Part shown: positions 1 to 13,500 of the stretch, piece by piece
Position numbering within the stretch: position 1 is the stretch's first letter
Layout of the letters: every line of letters begins with the position of its first letter
Assembly: GCA_037039925.1 (NCBI GenBank)
Contig: JAXRKP010001346.1
Location: forward strand, 30,001-94,000
Reading direction: 5' to 3'
From: Doris montereyensis
Taxonomy: Eukaryota; Mollusca; Gastropoda; Nudibranchia; Dorididae
DNA length: 64,000 nt
Program-made: the position numbers and the translations under genes
The notes under the pieces: generated by a model
Seen by the model: only the letters and a program-made list of their open reading frames with translations
Databases searched by the model: none
Told to the model about the DNA's origin: nothing

Positions 1-14
1 GCAGCAGCAGTAGT

Positions 15-107
<93 letters not shown>

Positions 108-116
108 GGCAGTGTT
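1..116 (+). repeat. (CAG)n microsatellite with TAG interruptions
   Basis: Near-continuous CAG from the window start, interrupted by TAGTAG near 10 and 41. It continues off the left edge. No coding context. Confidence 0.95.
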
Positions 117-202
117 AGAAGTAGAGGATGGTGCTATCTGAGTTTGGATTGAAGCTTTCAGGACCGGATTATCTCTTGTTTATCGAGAGACCGGAAACTA
201 AA

Positions 203-209
203 CACACAA

Positions 210-236
<27 letters not shown>
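203..236 (+). repeat. (CA)n microsatellite
   Basis: CA dinucleotides, ending in CATATA. Confidence 0.9.
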
Positions 237-242
<6 letters not shown>

Positions 243-552
243 AGAACAATAAACTTGCCCAAGTTGTGAGCGTCTATACATGTATATTAAAACTTATCAA
301 TCCACATTATACATGAGATTTTTTTACATTTATTTGATTTGAATGTGGGGATTGTTGGTTGCTGTTTCTTCGGTTTTTGGGAGGCTTTGTTTTTGTTTTG
401 TTTGTTGTTTGTTTGTTTGTTCTGTTTTCTTTTGGGTGGGAGGTTGGTGGGCGGGGGTGGGGGTGGAGGAGAGGGGAGGGTGGGGGGGTGCATCCGATAT
501 TTATGTATATCATCCGCACACGTGCAAGCTCACTTACGTTACATATACACAT

Positions 553-553
<1 letters not shown>

Positions 554-619
<66 letters not shown>
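554..619 (+). repeat. (AT)n microsatellite, about 33 units
   Basis: Uninterrupted TA alternation. A G-rich strand (about 436-490) lies shortly upstream. Confidence 0.95.
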
Positions 620-622
<3 letters not shown>

Positions 623-927
623 TATTACTATATATAAATTATTACTTACATCATTTATATTACCAGTAGGTGTACAAATATGTAGGCGTACTCGTTTGGT
701 TTGATGGAATGCACAAAGACTGGAAAGAACTAACACTGCTACTCGTTACCTGAAACAAAGAGAATTGGTATCAAAATTAACATAGCGTCGGTGCATAGAG
801 CTTTTAATGCTGAGATAATGCGCCTTATAAATTCATATTATTATTATTATTATTATTAGCTTAAACGGGTCGAGTTTTGCCATCTTCTTTACATCATATT
901 CTGGGTCCTCTTTTAAATAATCTATCA

Positions 928-1255
<328 letters not shown>

Positions 1256-1449
1256 GGCTCAATGTCTGGTGCTATGAGCGTGGTATGTATTATGTGTAGA
1301 TCTAGATGTCAATGTATGTTTTGTGGTGGTGTGATTGTAATCTGTTGTAGATGTATAGATGTCGTAAACGATGGTTTGATTTTCCTCTTTTGGACTCAAC
1401 ATGATGTTATTACATGTATTGTGTATTAATGTTAAAACTAGATTGAGAT

Positions 1450-1690
1450 TGAGATCGTTTGCTTGGTTTGATAATGTTGTGGGTTCAAGTCCCAATGGCT
1501 GAAACATTTCCTCGAATTGTTTTTTTATTTTTTCCGAGTAAAACCTATCCAGCTGGTCCATTTAAGTAAATGTAGGTGGATCGACACCTAGTTGACCTAG
1601 TCAAGTTCCATCGGAGACGAACGATAAAAAGGAGGTCCCGTGAGCAGACAATAACACTATGTGCGCGTTTATAGTTACAGAGTGATCTAG
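1450..1690 (+). mobile_element. SINE family A, diverged copy
   Basis: GTGGGTTCAAGTCCC resembles a tRNA B box and is followed by the family body: GTGGATCGACACCTAG, CATCGGAGACGAACGATAAA and AAGGAGGTCCCGTGAGCAGA. The 3' end is decayed. Confidence 0.7.
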
Positions 1691-1849
1691 AATAAAGTCA
1701 GAGTCATATGTTACATATTAATGCATCAATGGTAACGCCCATTCAGCGTTTTGCTTTATTGACAAATAATACAAAAGAAAAGAAGAAAAAAAATCAACAA
1801 AGTAGGAACTATTCCCCGTCGGCAAATTCATTCGCAATTTGTTGGTTCA

Positions 1850-2215
1850 TTGTAATGTAACTGTAGAAGTAGAAAGAAGAAAGTGTGATAACTTGATATT
1901 GTAGAAGTAGAAAGAAAGAAGAAAGTGTGATAACTTGATATTGTAATGTAACTGTAGAAGTAGAAAGAAGAAAGTGTGATAACTTGATATTGTAATGTAA
2001 CTGTAGAAGTAGAAAGAAGAAAGTGTGATAACTTGATATTGTAATGTAACTGTAGAAGTAGAAAGAAGAAAGTGTGATAACTTGATATTGTAATGTAACT
2101 GTAGACGTAGAAAGAAGAAAGTGTGATAACTTGATATTGTGATGTAACTGTAGAAGTAGAAAGAAGAAATTGTAATGTAACTGTAGAAGTAGAAAGAAGA
2201 AAGTGTAATTGTAAT
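1850..2215 (+). repeat. 49-bp minisatellite, about 7 units
   Basis: Unit TGTAATGTAACTGTAGAAG + TAGAAAGAAGAAAGTGTGAT + AACTTGATAT; starts at 1942, 1991 and 2040 confirm a 49-bp period. The outer units are partial. Confidence 0.95.
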
Positions 2216-2499
2216 AGTTTGATAAAGACGTTTGCGTCAATTGCATTTTCGGATCTGCTTGGGTTTATTGTTGTGTTTGGTTTTGGGTATTTGTTTTTGG
2301 TGTGGGTTATGGGGAGGGGGAGGGGGTTACGGTAGGTTTTTTAAATCTGCTTGGGTTTGATTTTCTATTTTAGGAAGGGGTTGTCTTCTCTTTATTGGAA
2401 TATGTGAAAGAAAGAAAAAAAAAATAATCACCCAGCATCACCCGCCTGCCAACCAGCCACGTGAGAATGTGTAGTATCCCATCCAAAGAACCGGCAGCC

Positions 2500-3260
2500 A
2501 GAAACAGTTTTCTGTTCATTCACTGTTTTTAAACACTTCTCTGTTCATTCACTGTTTTTAAACACTTCTCTGTTCATTCACTGTTTTTAAATATTTCTCT
2601 GTTCATTCACTGTTTTTAAACACTTCTCTGTTCATTCACTGTTTTTAAACACTTCTGTTTTGTTTTTCTTCTCTGTTCATTCACTGTTTTTTAAACACTT
2701 CTTTGTTCATTCACTGTTTTTAAACAGTTCTCTGCTGTTCATTCACTGTTTTTAAACACTTTTCTGTTCATTCATTCACTGTTTTTAAACACTTCTCTGT
2801 TCATTCACTGTTTTTAAACACTTCTCTGTTCACTCACTGTTTTTAAACAGTTCTCTGTTCATTCACTGTTTTTAAACACTTCTCTGTTCATTCACTGTTT
2901 CTAAACACTTCTCTGTTCATTCACTGTTTTTAAACACTTCTCTGTTCACTCAGTGATTTTAAACAGTTCTCTGTTCACTCACTGTTTTTAAACACTTCTC
3001 TGTTCACTCACTGTTTTTTAAACACTTCTCTGTTCATTCACTGTTTTTAAACAGTTCTCTGTTGACTCACTGTTTTTAAACATTTCTCTGTTCTCTCTCA
3101 CTGTTTTTAAACACATCTCTACTCTCAGTCTCACTGTTTTTAAAACATTTCTCTGTTCACTCACTGTTTTTAAACACATCACTGTTTTAAACAGTTCTTT
3201 GTTGACTCACTGTTTTTAAACAGTTCTCTGTTCTCTCACTGTTTTTCATTGGCTCTCTCA
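2500..3260 (+). repeat. 29-bp minisatellite, about 25 units
   Basis: Unit CTCTGTTCATTCACTG + TTTTTAAACACTT, drifting at the 3' end (ACAGTTCTCTG variants). It is an AT-rich intergenic array. Confidence 0.95.
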
Positions 3261-3299
3261 CTGTTTTTCATTGCTCTTCGTTCATTTGTCTTTTCTCTT

Positions 3300-3460
3300 C
3301 CGCAGTTGGTTGGCGGGCACTACTAGTAGGTCCTACTTCTTTCCTTTTTACTTTTTCACTTTTCTTTTTATTTTTGCTATTTCTTCTTAATTCACCCTGA
3401 GATCACCACAATGGTGGACGGGATAAATTTCAATTAAAGAAACAAATCTTTTCTTCCACA
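3300..3460 (+). mobile_element. Repeat family B copy (SINE-like)
   Basis: TAGGTCCTACTTCTTTCC, a T/C-rich middle, then TCTTAATTCACCCTGAGATC and ACCACAATGGTGGACGGGAT. This 130-150-bp module recurs at least 14 times here. It has no obvious A or B box, so class is uncertain. Confidence 0.7.
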
Positions 3461-3534
3461 TTCATTGTAAAAAGTAAAGTAAAATACATATAAGACCAAT
3501 TCTCAGGAGTATAGTTTGGGTTGTTCTAGCCATA

Positions 3535-3745
3535 GGACATAATGTGGTACAGTGCAGTTTGCCATTGCCTTCCACGCGGCATTTACTGTCGCAGAGTCTG
3601 AATAGACCAAGCTACCCATTTCGCTGCTGGGTCGACAGGAGCGCCAGAAAAAATTGCCTTGCCCAGATCGGTAATCAAACTCGGCTCTCTTGGGTGGCAG
3701 TCAACACTGTGCCGACTGAGCTACCGGCGTCCTTCACTCTCTCAT
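3535..3745 (-). mobile_element. SINE family D with well-kept tRNA-like head
   Basis: The minus strand starts ACGCCGGTAGCTCAGTCGGC (A box), then CCGAGTTTGATTACCGATC (B box-like), then a non-tRNA body. It is too long for a tRNA and lacks a matching acceptor stem, so it is a SINE, not a tRNA gene. Confidence 0.65.
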
Positions 3746-4084
3746 TGTAAAATCTGGGGGAAAACACATTGGCTCAAACTAAAACACTCATCAATCTCTC
3801 CCAGTTTCTTGCTAAGACATGAAAAGCGGACTTCCACACGTTTATATTTTCATGAGTTTTTCCCTTTATTGTTCAAACATTTACAGTTTACTAAATCTAG
3901 GTGCACATAACTCATATGATTCCCTGATTCATTAAAAAAAAAGGTACAATGCTGCCTATTAAACAAATTAGACCAGTTTCATCAGGTCTAAAAATAACAA
4001 CATGGTCATTTCAAAACATTTGTATTCTGTAAACACAACGTACAAATAATACAACAATTATCCGCTCAGAAATACGTAGTACCA

Positions 4085-4330
4085 ATTACGCATTGGAAAC
4101 ATTGTGACTGAACCATAGTGTTGTGAGCTAGTAATCCACTGCGGCACTGGTTCAAACCCCATGGCTGGCACAGGTGTGTGTGGTGGTGGTAGTGTGTGTG
4201 TGTGGGGGGAGGGTTCCCCTTGAAGTTACTTCACTCTACTTTCTCAGAGTGAATGAGTACCTGGCTACGGGGAATGAAAGATCTTGTCAGTGTTAGTATG
4301 AATCACCTAACAGGCTGGTGTACTGCATGC
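4085..4330 (+). mobile_element. SINE family C copy (tRNA-derived)
   Basis: GTGTTGTGAGCTAGTAATCC and CTGGTTCAAACCCC form a tRNA-like promoter. The body ends GAAAGATCTTGTCAGTGTTA and CACCTAACAGGCTGGTGTAC. The same order occurs at 59810-60060. Confidence 0.7.
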
Positions 4331-6319
4331 TCCTAAGAAAGTTGAGGACTTCGCATGAAATGGCCTGCTGGGGGATAAATGATGTACAGTTGGTGAGCCT
4401 GCACTTGTACAGGGATACAGACTACAAATCCATATCTACCTTTATCTTTTATTTGACGATTTTCAAATTCACAGGCATCAATTGTCATGACTCAAAGAAA
4501 AAAATTGAAACCAAGGCTATATTTGTCAAAAATTAATTTCATTTGCATCTTGTCTGAACTTCAAATCAATGTTCCATCTAATTTTTTCTTATCTGTGTGC
4601 GCACATTTTTTAAAGTCTTGTGCCAAGTTTGACGACAAAAAAAAATTCAATTATGTGCACTGTGTGCATGACAATAAACGTGAGACGAGAAAAAATGATA
4701 TTTAAATTGTACAAGCAAATATTTCTCAACTGTGCGCACCATTTAATACCAGGTGTGTGCGCGCACACGCACAGCTTAGAGAGGAAATATTGCTCCGGAT
4801 TCAGTTTCCAGCAGAGAACTTTAGATCCCTTTCGCCAATTGAGGTCATGAGTAGTCACCACAATGTAATTCTGAGCTGACAATGATATGTGAAAATGATA
4901 TATGAAAAATATCATAAAGGTAATAATATCATAGACTGGTAAATCATAAAAAAAGCTACAACGCTTCACATCAACAAATTCTAATCAAGCAAAATTATTC
5001 AAAAGAAGATAATTTTCTCTCAAAGAAGAGACCAATCGAAAGTTGATATTATTTCAGGATCTACTCTAAGAAGTTAACACACATCATGTGATCATTAGGT
5101 GATGATTTTTTCATTCAAACAAAAAAAAAATTACAAACTCAAAAACTTGTCACTATGTTCACAATTCTCTCAATACTTACACAGAAGCATACTCTCAAAC
5201 ACACACACACACGCATACAAGCACATACACACAAAGAAGATAAAATGCAGAATTCAGGTTAGCTTAGTCAACTGCCGAATAAAACTAAAACTATTTTAAC
5301 ACCACCTGAATCTATAGCAATTGGCTTAGAAGAAGAAAATGGTGCTAACTTTGTAAATATTTGAGAAATCGGTACATAAGCCAATGTAGCTGGACCATCA
5401 ATCTCAGTGGAGCTTGTTTAAAATATAAAAGAGAGCATGAAAACATGATCATAGCTGCCAACCTTTTCAAATTGAAGAACACAACATAACATACCACAAC
5501 ACAACACAACATAACACAACACTCCGAACTAATACTCCAGAAAACATTGATTGTTTAACTTAAATTATTCCCTTTAACTTTAAGTAAATGATGAAAACGT
5601 CACTGATCGCTGACCTTTCTGGCAACTTGCGATCAAAGACAGTATCTATGCGAACTCAGAATGGTGTCTCCGGATTTTCATCCCAATGTCTCTAAGTTTC
5701 TGCCTTTAAATTCGGGTTTGTGTAAACAAATATTATAATTAACCTCACATACGTACTTTTCAAGGTAAATACATGACTCACAGACTAGCAAAAGCCCACA
5801 CAACATAATAAGCATTATGATTTATTACATACTGGATTGGCAGCTATGCATTATGGTCAATGATCAAAATGGTTGGCAGCTGTGTATTATGATCAATAAT
5901 CATTAAAAGATCAAAAAGCCCAATGATCAAAATGCAAAGTGAGTATGATCAAAAATCAATGTGGTGCATTATGATCATGATCAAACTGGTTAGCAGCTTA
6001 CGCAAAAATTTAGTCTCATATACAGAGAGGGAAGAATAAAATGAAAACATGATCGATGATAAAAAAACAAGTCTGAAATACAAAGGAGAAAGTGAAAGAG
6101 AGTGAAAAAATCATGGTGACTAACAACTAACAATTAAATTTCACATACAAAGAGAGAAAAAGGGCATAAAAAAACGGTATGGTCACTAAAAGTAAAAATG
6201 TATGATTTCTATCTTACAAAATGACAAACAAAATACCTCTTTTTTTTTAACAACAAAATACTCAGCAAGGTGAAGGATAAGTCAAAGAGCTACAAAGAGG
6301 AAGGATTTGTTTGTTTCTT
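4331..6319. other. AT-rich intergenic DNA, no gene seen
   Basis: Contains a short (CA)n at 5201-5232, (ACAAC)n at 5480-5520 and loose GATCA-rich repeats at 5790-6000. No frame above 120 codons resembles a known protein. Confidence 0.6.
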
Positions 6320-6465
6320 TCTTTGAAATTTACACAAAATCCACCATTGCAGTGATCTCAGGGTGAATTAAGAGGAAACAAGATGAAAGTTAGAGAAAGA
6401 AGGGAAGGAAAGAAGTAGGACCTACCAGCATCACCTGCCAACTGACCACAAAGGGACAGCAGCAG
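6320..6465 (-). mobile_element. Repeat family B copy
   Basis: Inverted: GCAGTGATCTCAGGGTGAAT, TAAGAGGAAACAAGATGAAA, GAAAGAAGTAGGACCTACCA. Confidence 0.7.
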
Positions 6466-7209
6466 TGGTATTATCATCTTGCGAATTGTCACAAAAGAAA
6501 AGAACTAAATAAAACACAAACTGTTTGTCACAAAAACTAGACCAACAAGTTGGCTGGGGAGACCAGCTATAAAATTTTGATACTGGGTTACTCAATATGT
6601 GTACATAGGATAAAGAGGATTACAAGAGAAATAATTTTGGTCATCACATCGCAAGTGACTGTTCTCTTGATTTTATGTTTCATGTAGAAAAAAGAAAAGA
6701 AATGGAAACAAATACTATGACGCCATATACAGCAATACAACGTGACATATTACAACATTACAACAATAGAGGTAATATGTGAAGATATAAAAATGAGCGT
6801 AGTATCATTGAGCATAGACCGCATTTTTTTTTAAATGTTTATGATAACACGTGTCATGAAAAGTGAAAAGGAAACCAAAATATTGATATCTTTTTAAACA
6901 TGCACTTTACTTTGTGTTGGGAAAGGACATAAATGAGAATCGGTTGAATCAGCAACAAGCATATCTTAAAACATTTTTTTAAACCCTGATTAAATGAGAT
7001 TCTTCCTGGAATGATGGTTTAAGTGATGAAAGGTCATTTGAGATTATGCAACTTCGCACAATGAGACCGTATGTTTGCTTGCTTTTCACATTTTTTAAAT
7101 TTGCTTTTTTATCATTGGAGGGCGATTGTGTTTGCACTATTACTGCGACTAAATCATATCAAATCTTAAGATGGTTAACTTTTCGAATTTTCTGTAACTG
7201 ATATACAAA
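6466..7209. other. Downstream flank of PHR, no feature seen
   Basis: AT-rich. It may include the 3' UTR end if the poly(A) signal at 7214 is not used. Confidence 0.4.
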
Positions 7210-7535
7210 TCAATTTATTTTACGTTCAAAGGGGTAAAAATTAAGTACAATATACAGGCTCAAATAGATCCCTGTGGGAGTAAATTCCTTTTTCTTTTTT
7301 TTTTTACATACACTTATGAGCGAAGAAAAATAATTATGCAAAACTTCAATTTCACATGATTGTCCATCATAATCATATATCATTTTCAAGAGCTTTTCTT
7401 GCTGTAATTTGCGCACAAAATTTGGTATATCAAATTTCCTCTTGCAGCCTGCGTAGTTCATATAGCGGATCTTGCCAAACACTTCCCTCTCTGCCCAGCC
7501 CTGGTCGTGAATGCCACAAATCGACCACATACAAC
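7210..7535 (-). CDS. PHR: PHR exon 9 (C-terminal exon)
   Basis: The acceptor TTTTTTTTTTCAG precedes [36 protein letters not shown], the most conserved end of class II photolyases. The open frame then runs a further 60 or so residues through a lysine run made by an A-rich tract (7294-7304) to a TGA at 7210-7212. Family members usually end soon after KRKFD plus a short tail. Both other frames stop just before the A-rich tract, so the last 30 residues may be an artefact of one more indel. Confidence 0.9.
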
Positions 7536-10500
7536 CTGAAAAAAAAAATACATCACACATATAAACATGGAGGAAATCAACAACAGAGATACAAGTGTTT
7601 CACAACACTGCCGCTAGAGAAGAAAAAGTGTGAGGAGCCAACGCCTTTATTGAAACAACTTCATCGGTTGCCAATACAAGAACGTGTGGTGTTTAAAGCA
7701 GCCTGCGTGACTTCTAAACATCTCTCAGATATAGCTCCCATCACATCAGGACTTCTAAACATCTCTCAGATATAGCTCCCATCACATCAGGACTTCTAAA
7801 CATCTCTCAGATATAGCTCCAATCACATCAGGACTTCTAAACATCTCTCAGATATAGCTCCCATCACATCAGACTTCTAAACATCTCTCAGATATAGCTC
7901 CCATCACATCAGGACTTCTAAACATCTCTCAGATATAGCTCCCATCACATCAGGACTTCTAAACATCTCTCAGATATAGCTCCCATCACATCAGGACTTC
8001 TAAACATCTCTCAGATTAGCTCCCATCATATCTATCAAAACATGTAATTTTAAGTAATACCCTACAACCGGGATCCAAAAACCAACAACCAAAATTGGTG
8101 ATAGATCTTTTCTTCTTTCGGCCCTACGGTTTGGAATAGCTTGCCCCATATTTTGAGAGAATGTGATTCCTTCGATATTTTTAAAAGGAACCTAAAGACA
8201 CATCATTGTACGTCGTAAAACTGTCCTATTAATCACGTTCTTTTCCCTTTTCTAAGGCCTATCCTCTCGTAAAAGTAGATAGCTGTTCAATGCACTTATG
8301 TGCCATTTAAACACCATCTTGATACGGTGCATAACTTACAGAGCATGGTGTCGTGACTCTGTTTGGATAAATGATGGATAGACGATTAAAGCGCATTACT
8401 GACAAGACCTTTCTCTACCTACAGCTTGGTACTCATTCACACCCAAGTCGAGAGTGTGAAAAGAAGAGCAAAGTACCTTCCTGAGGGTCTATCATTGTTG
8501 AAAGATACTGGACCAGTCGAGGCTTTAGAGCCTAAGGGACTTGATTACAAATTCACAATTGTTTGAAACGTCCTACTTTTAAAAAATGCAGTTCCAAAGT
8601 AGCTTAGACTGCTAATGTTTAGGTAAATAAATTGTGTTAAGTAACTGCCCTAAAGACAGGTCCAAGTATCAGAAGAGTAGATGTATGTAGCCTCGCACTG
8701 CCACCTGGCAGACAATTGCCTTTACGTCTTCATAATGGCATAGCAAGAAACAGCACAGTGACATAATGTAGCTCAACAACCATACCTCATTTTTTGCCTT
8801 GTTTTTCTCCATAATTTATTTATTATTATTTTATTTATTTACTCTTTAATTAGGCTAATAATACTAAAGATTTTTTTAAGAGACATTTTCGTCCAGTTTA
8901 AACACGAGTAATTAACATAATATAACTTCCTTATATGCACCAAGTATTTGAAGGGGTTGGTTCAACAGTGTGCTATGTCTATTTTCATGGAAAAATGAGA
9001 CAGACAGATAATCCTAAGGATTAAATGGAATTCATTCTTCCTGAAAAGTGTAAAAACGATATGACGAAAATACATCACGTTTACAGCCGTTTGAAACTTG
9101 GAACAAAGCCAATAGTGCCAAAGTCCATGGTTTTATAAATGATGTAATTGTAACTTAAGCACATTATTGAAATGACCCCTTCATCTATACTTAACTAACA
9201 AGATTCACCTAGTTAGGGAGATCGAGACAAAAAAATAAATCTAATAACAGAGATGGGCATGAAAACTCATTACATTAAATTACTCACCCACATAGCCATT
9301 AGGGTCCCTGCCATCAAGGCTATAGCGATCATTGAGATAGATGGCAATTTCCAGGGCCTCTTCGGGGGACTTTGTCCATTCTAGAATCTTTTGGCCCAGT
9401 ACATTCTTAGAAAGCCATGCATTTTACCTTCTTTCACCATTTGGACCTGTCGACAATATATTATTCAAATTCAGCTGAACTCCTTAATAATATATATATA
9501 TATAATATATTTGTTGGGAGGTTTTTTAAAGAAGTATTTTGATAAAATAACAATAGCACAAACAACAACGAGAAAGAAAGCAAGTCTTGTCCTTGAATAA
9601 AATATTTTTTTTGAAAAAATAGAACAATAGAGAAGTGAAAGTGAAAGTCCGGGCAACGGACAGGTAAACACCTGCACGAGGATTAGGCGGTCCCGCCCTC
9701 CACAAGCCACCTCCTGCTGCCTTGCAGGCGGGTCTTGGCTGACGTGATTTTTGTTTGTTTTTGCTTTTAGTATGTACATGAGTAACTGTCAAAATACAGT
9801 CATCCTATATCATTGAAAAGTTTGTAGCGTCCTTGGTTGCGATAGAAACTGCCGCCATTTTGGATTTTCACTCAATTTTCAAAATCTATCTCCTCCCTTA
9901 GTTATGAATAAAATCACTCAAATCCTGTGCCTGTCATCTTTTCCATTCAATATCTAAAGAGTGACGTCGGGTTTTTTCGATATTTTGGATAGGTTTTTTT
10001 ATGAATTTTTTAAAATACTAGATCCATATATCGTGAATGTACAAAAACGGGCGCTTTTATCACAAAAAAAATAATTTCTCAAAAAGTTTACAATATATTT
10101 TTTTAAAACGACTTCATTCTATTATCATTGACAAGAGGAACCTGTGTGCCAAATATAATACAAATCGTTAGATTTTAGAATTAACTCATAGGGTACCCAA
10201 AGTCCGACCCAAGATTATGGCGTGGGTATCCAAAAAGTAGGGTGGTTTAAGCAATTTGTAACTTTTTTATTTCTTATTATTTTCTCTTCATCTTTTAAAC
10301 ACTGTATTCAGAAGAGATCAAACTTCATATTCGTGCCAATGAAAATCGGCATTCTGTCATTAAGTTTGTCTGAGTGGGGATGAATGAAATGGATGAAAGA
10401 GAGAAGCTACAAATCTTTTTTGGGGTGGAGACACCATTCACACAATACACTGCTTCCATCAATAAACAGGTGAAAACAATGAGCCGGTAGACTGATTGAA

Positions 10501-13500
10501 AACAGTGCGGTCTATGCTGTTTCTGACTTGTAGATCTACTTGTAGTACCAGTGGTAGTAGTTTGCAAAGAAAGCGGGTTAAGTCGAAGGCTTGCACTGCG
10601 AGCAGTAAAAAAAATCATTAAAAAATTAACCGTTCATGCTAGAGAGCTCGTTCCGACAGGAAACGGAATCAGAATAACAAGCCTATAAGATGCTCCACAG
10701 CGCTATCTCGTCTACGCGATCTTTCTATAGTTATAGCCCAGCAAGAGTATAATTGCACATGTGCGGACAATTGTACTATGGCGTAAATGTAACGCGATTG
10801 CACCCGTGCGACAATGGTAGTCTATGAGTTAAATCAAAAAAAAAAAAACCAATCCCTCAATTTAGCAAAACACTGAGTAAAAAAAAAATTTGTTGGTTTT
10901 TTTTGTTTGTTACCTGTGCAGCATTCCAAAGGTCATCGTGAGTCTCAGACTTCTCTAGCTGGTCACGAGAGTACAGGTAGGGACGTTTGTCCTTTTTATG
11001 TAATGTCAAAGACTTCTTTGCCCAGTCGTACGCACCTGAGAAATTTGAAACAAGGGGGATTTATTTTATTTCCAACAGCAAAGACAGCATTGATTGACTG
11101 AAGGTTACTCACTGAATTTCATTTACCATTTTTGGCATGACAACGAGGGGGAGGAAAATATCGAAAGAGAAAACAGGCCATACGCCTGTAAAATTTACAT
11201 CATCAAAAGAAAAAATGAATACACAACCAGTGGAAAAAAAGAAAAGAAAGGAATAATGAATGTTATAAATATTAAAAATATATCTGAAAAAAAAGGCAAA
11301 TAATTCATTGTTGACAGTTTAGAGATAACAATTGACAACAAAAAAACTCACCTTAAATTACATCAAAAGAGCTTGAATGGCAAGGCATCTTCTTCTTCTT
11401 TATAATGGGACATGGGTCCTTCGAGCTCCAAGAGTGCTCTTGGAACTGCGATAAAATCATTTGAAACAACCTCAGGTATCTTCAGGGTCAGTAGCGAGTC
11501 CTGCAGCTTAACCCTTTTCGGGCGGGTCCCGTATATTTGCCTGTCGCTGATCACTCCTAAGCACACCTACGCTAACGACGGGTCCCATACATTTGCTTCA
11601 CTCCCAGCCTTCCAGCAAGGCAAAATGTTAGTGGCAGGTCCCGTATAACTGCACTGCAGTGCACTCAAGGATGGATTTTGCAAATGCCTCTATTCTGACC
11701 AATTATGCTGATCAACCCATGCCCCGCCAAGCAGAGAAAATCTACTCTTCTAAAGGGGTGAAAGTAATAGTTTATATCCGAGTCTAACACAAGTTTCGAT
11801 ATATTTCTTATAAAGAGATACAAAAACACACAGGAGCTCTATCTCAATTGCAGGCTGTGGATGTCTGCAAAGTGGACAAAACCAAAGACTCTTATCTTCG
11901 TATGACCGACGTAACTTCTGGACAGATGTTAATTACTTAAGCAAAGAAGCTTCACCCACAAGTATGAAATACTGATTGATACCAATAAAAGTTAAAAGAT
12001 ATCAGTGGGGTCACATTGTACACCTATGGTCCACCTCAGCCTGATTGGAGGTGTGACCAACAGTCAATAGAAAAAAAACCATGTTCAGGGTTGACAAATC
12101 TGGGGGAGCATTGTGTTGATGGTTATATTGTCAAACGTCACATACATCAAAATAGATCTCCATATTTTTTTTCACATAAGAATGAAGAGATTAGAGTTTG
12201 AAAGTTGAAGGAAAAATTGAAGCTTTCCTCTGAGTTCAGTGACCAGCAAACAAACTGAACTTTGATTTCTCAAACAGATCCATTCCACATGGTTATGATG
12301 ACATGTGGTATCTGGACAAAAGGGAATGGCGGCTATTTGAAGCGTATAGAGTCTAGAATTACTTGAAACTACAAGAGTCTATATAAAGGACTAAGGAGGG
12401 AGGCTTACAGAAGTAGGGGAAGATGTGAAAAACCACTGGATTGCGTAAGGTAGGGGCTGTTTGGGAGGAAGTGGATTACTTTTGAACTGTAGGAAGGGAA
12501 CAGCCAAGACTGCAAAACTATGGCCACTCATGTCATTGTAAAGGAGAAGAGAGGGTGATACTAGTGATAGACATAGGGTAGGGAGGGAGTTTTCAAAAGC
12601 ATGGGAAGCATGTAGCTGAGAAGAGGTGTTGGGTCTGGGATAGAGCGCATTGCAGCAGCTGGGGAGGTACACACTTGTGAAAGAAATAAACCTGGGGCGC
12701 CTGTTTCTTTCATCATGGGAACGTTTGCTACCTATGCACACTAGATTTGTGGTCAGTGAGATTAGCGAAAGGCGGTTGGACATTTCCTCTAGTATTAGTA
12801 TTTATAATTCCATCATTAATCTAGATGTGAGGATGAAAATGATTCCTTTAGAAATAAAAAATAAATGTTGTTCATTGAAACCTCTACTATATAAAATTCA
12901 ACAAAACAAGCCACGCTATTATTGAAGACTAGAGTAAAGCCTGGCCATGCAGCCACATGGTCCCCCCTTCTGATCTGTATGTTACCTCATCTCTCTGTCA
13001 TTTTCTACCTCCTCTCTATTTGTCTTTCTTTATTTTCCTCTCATTCTCTATGTCTCTTTTTTGTTCCCCTTTCCTCTTTCTCTCTCCCTTTCTATCCCTC
13101 CCTCCTCTCTCTCCATCTCTGTTATGGCAGTTGCATTTTGTTTTCTACTTTCTTTTGTCTTTTCTTTTTGGACATTGTCTTTATGAGGCTTGCTCGTTGG
13201 GTGGTTGTACCAATGGCACTATTAGTTTCGTTCAGCATTGTTTAGTGTTTATTTGTTTCTATGTCTCCTTGTTGCTTATGAAGGTTGGGCACACTGAAGA
13301 TTTCTTGGTCATGACCCGTTTTCAATCTATTAGTATTATACCTTCCATATTCTCTTCATTAGTTATCGGCCAACTGCTGTATTATTACTTTTCATGTTCA
13401 ATAAAAATAGGCTGTAAAAGACTTATTGTTAATAATATCAATAACAAAATGAATTGCCCGCTATGTTCACGTAACTCAATGAAGATCAACAACCATCAAA

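Noticed and set aside
3535..3745. Functional tRNA gene (canonical TAGCTCAGTCGG A box)
   Set aside because: No 7-bp acceptor stem pairing at tRNA spacing, and a non-tRNA body follows, so it was scored as a SINE.
7294..7304. Lysine-run C-terminal extension of photolyase as a real feature
   Set aside because: It is made by an A-rich tract where indels are likely, and the other frames stop right before it.
11363..11566. 67-codon minus-strand frame between PHR exons 6 and 7
   Set aside because: No match to photolyase sequence, and exons 6 and 7 join in phase without it.
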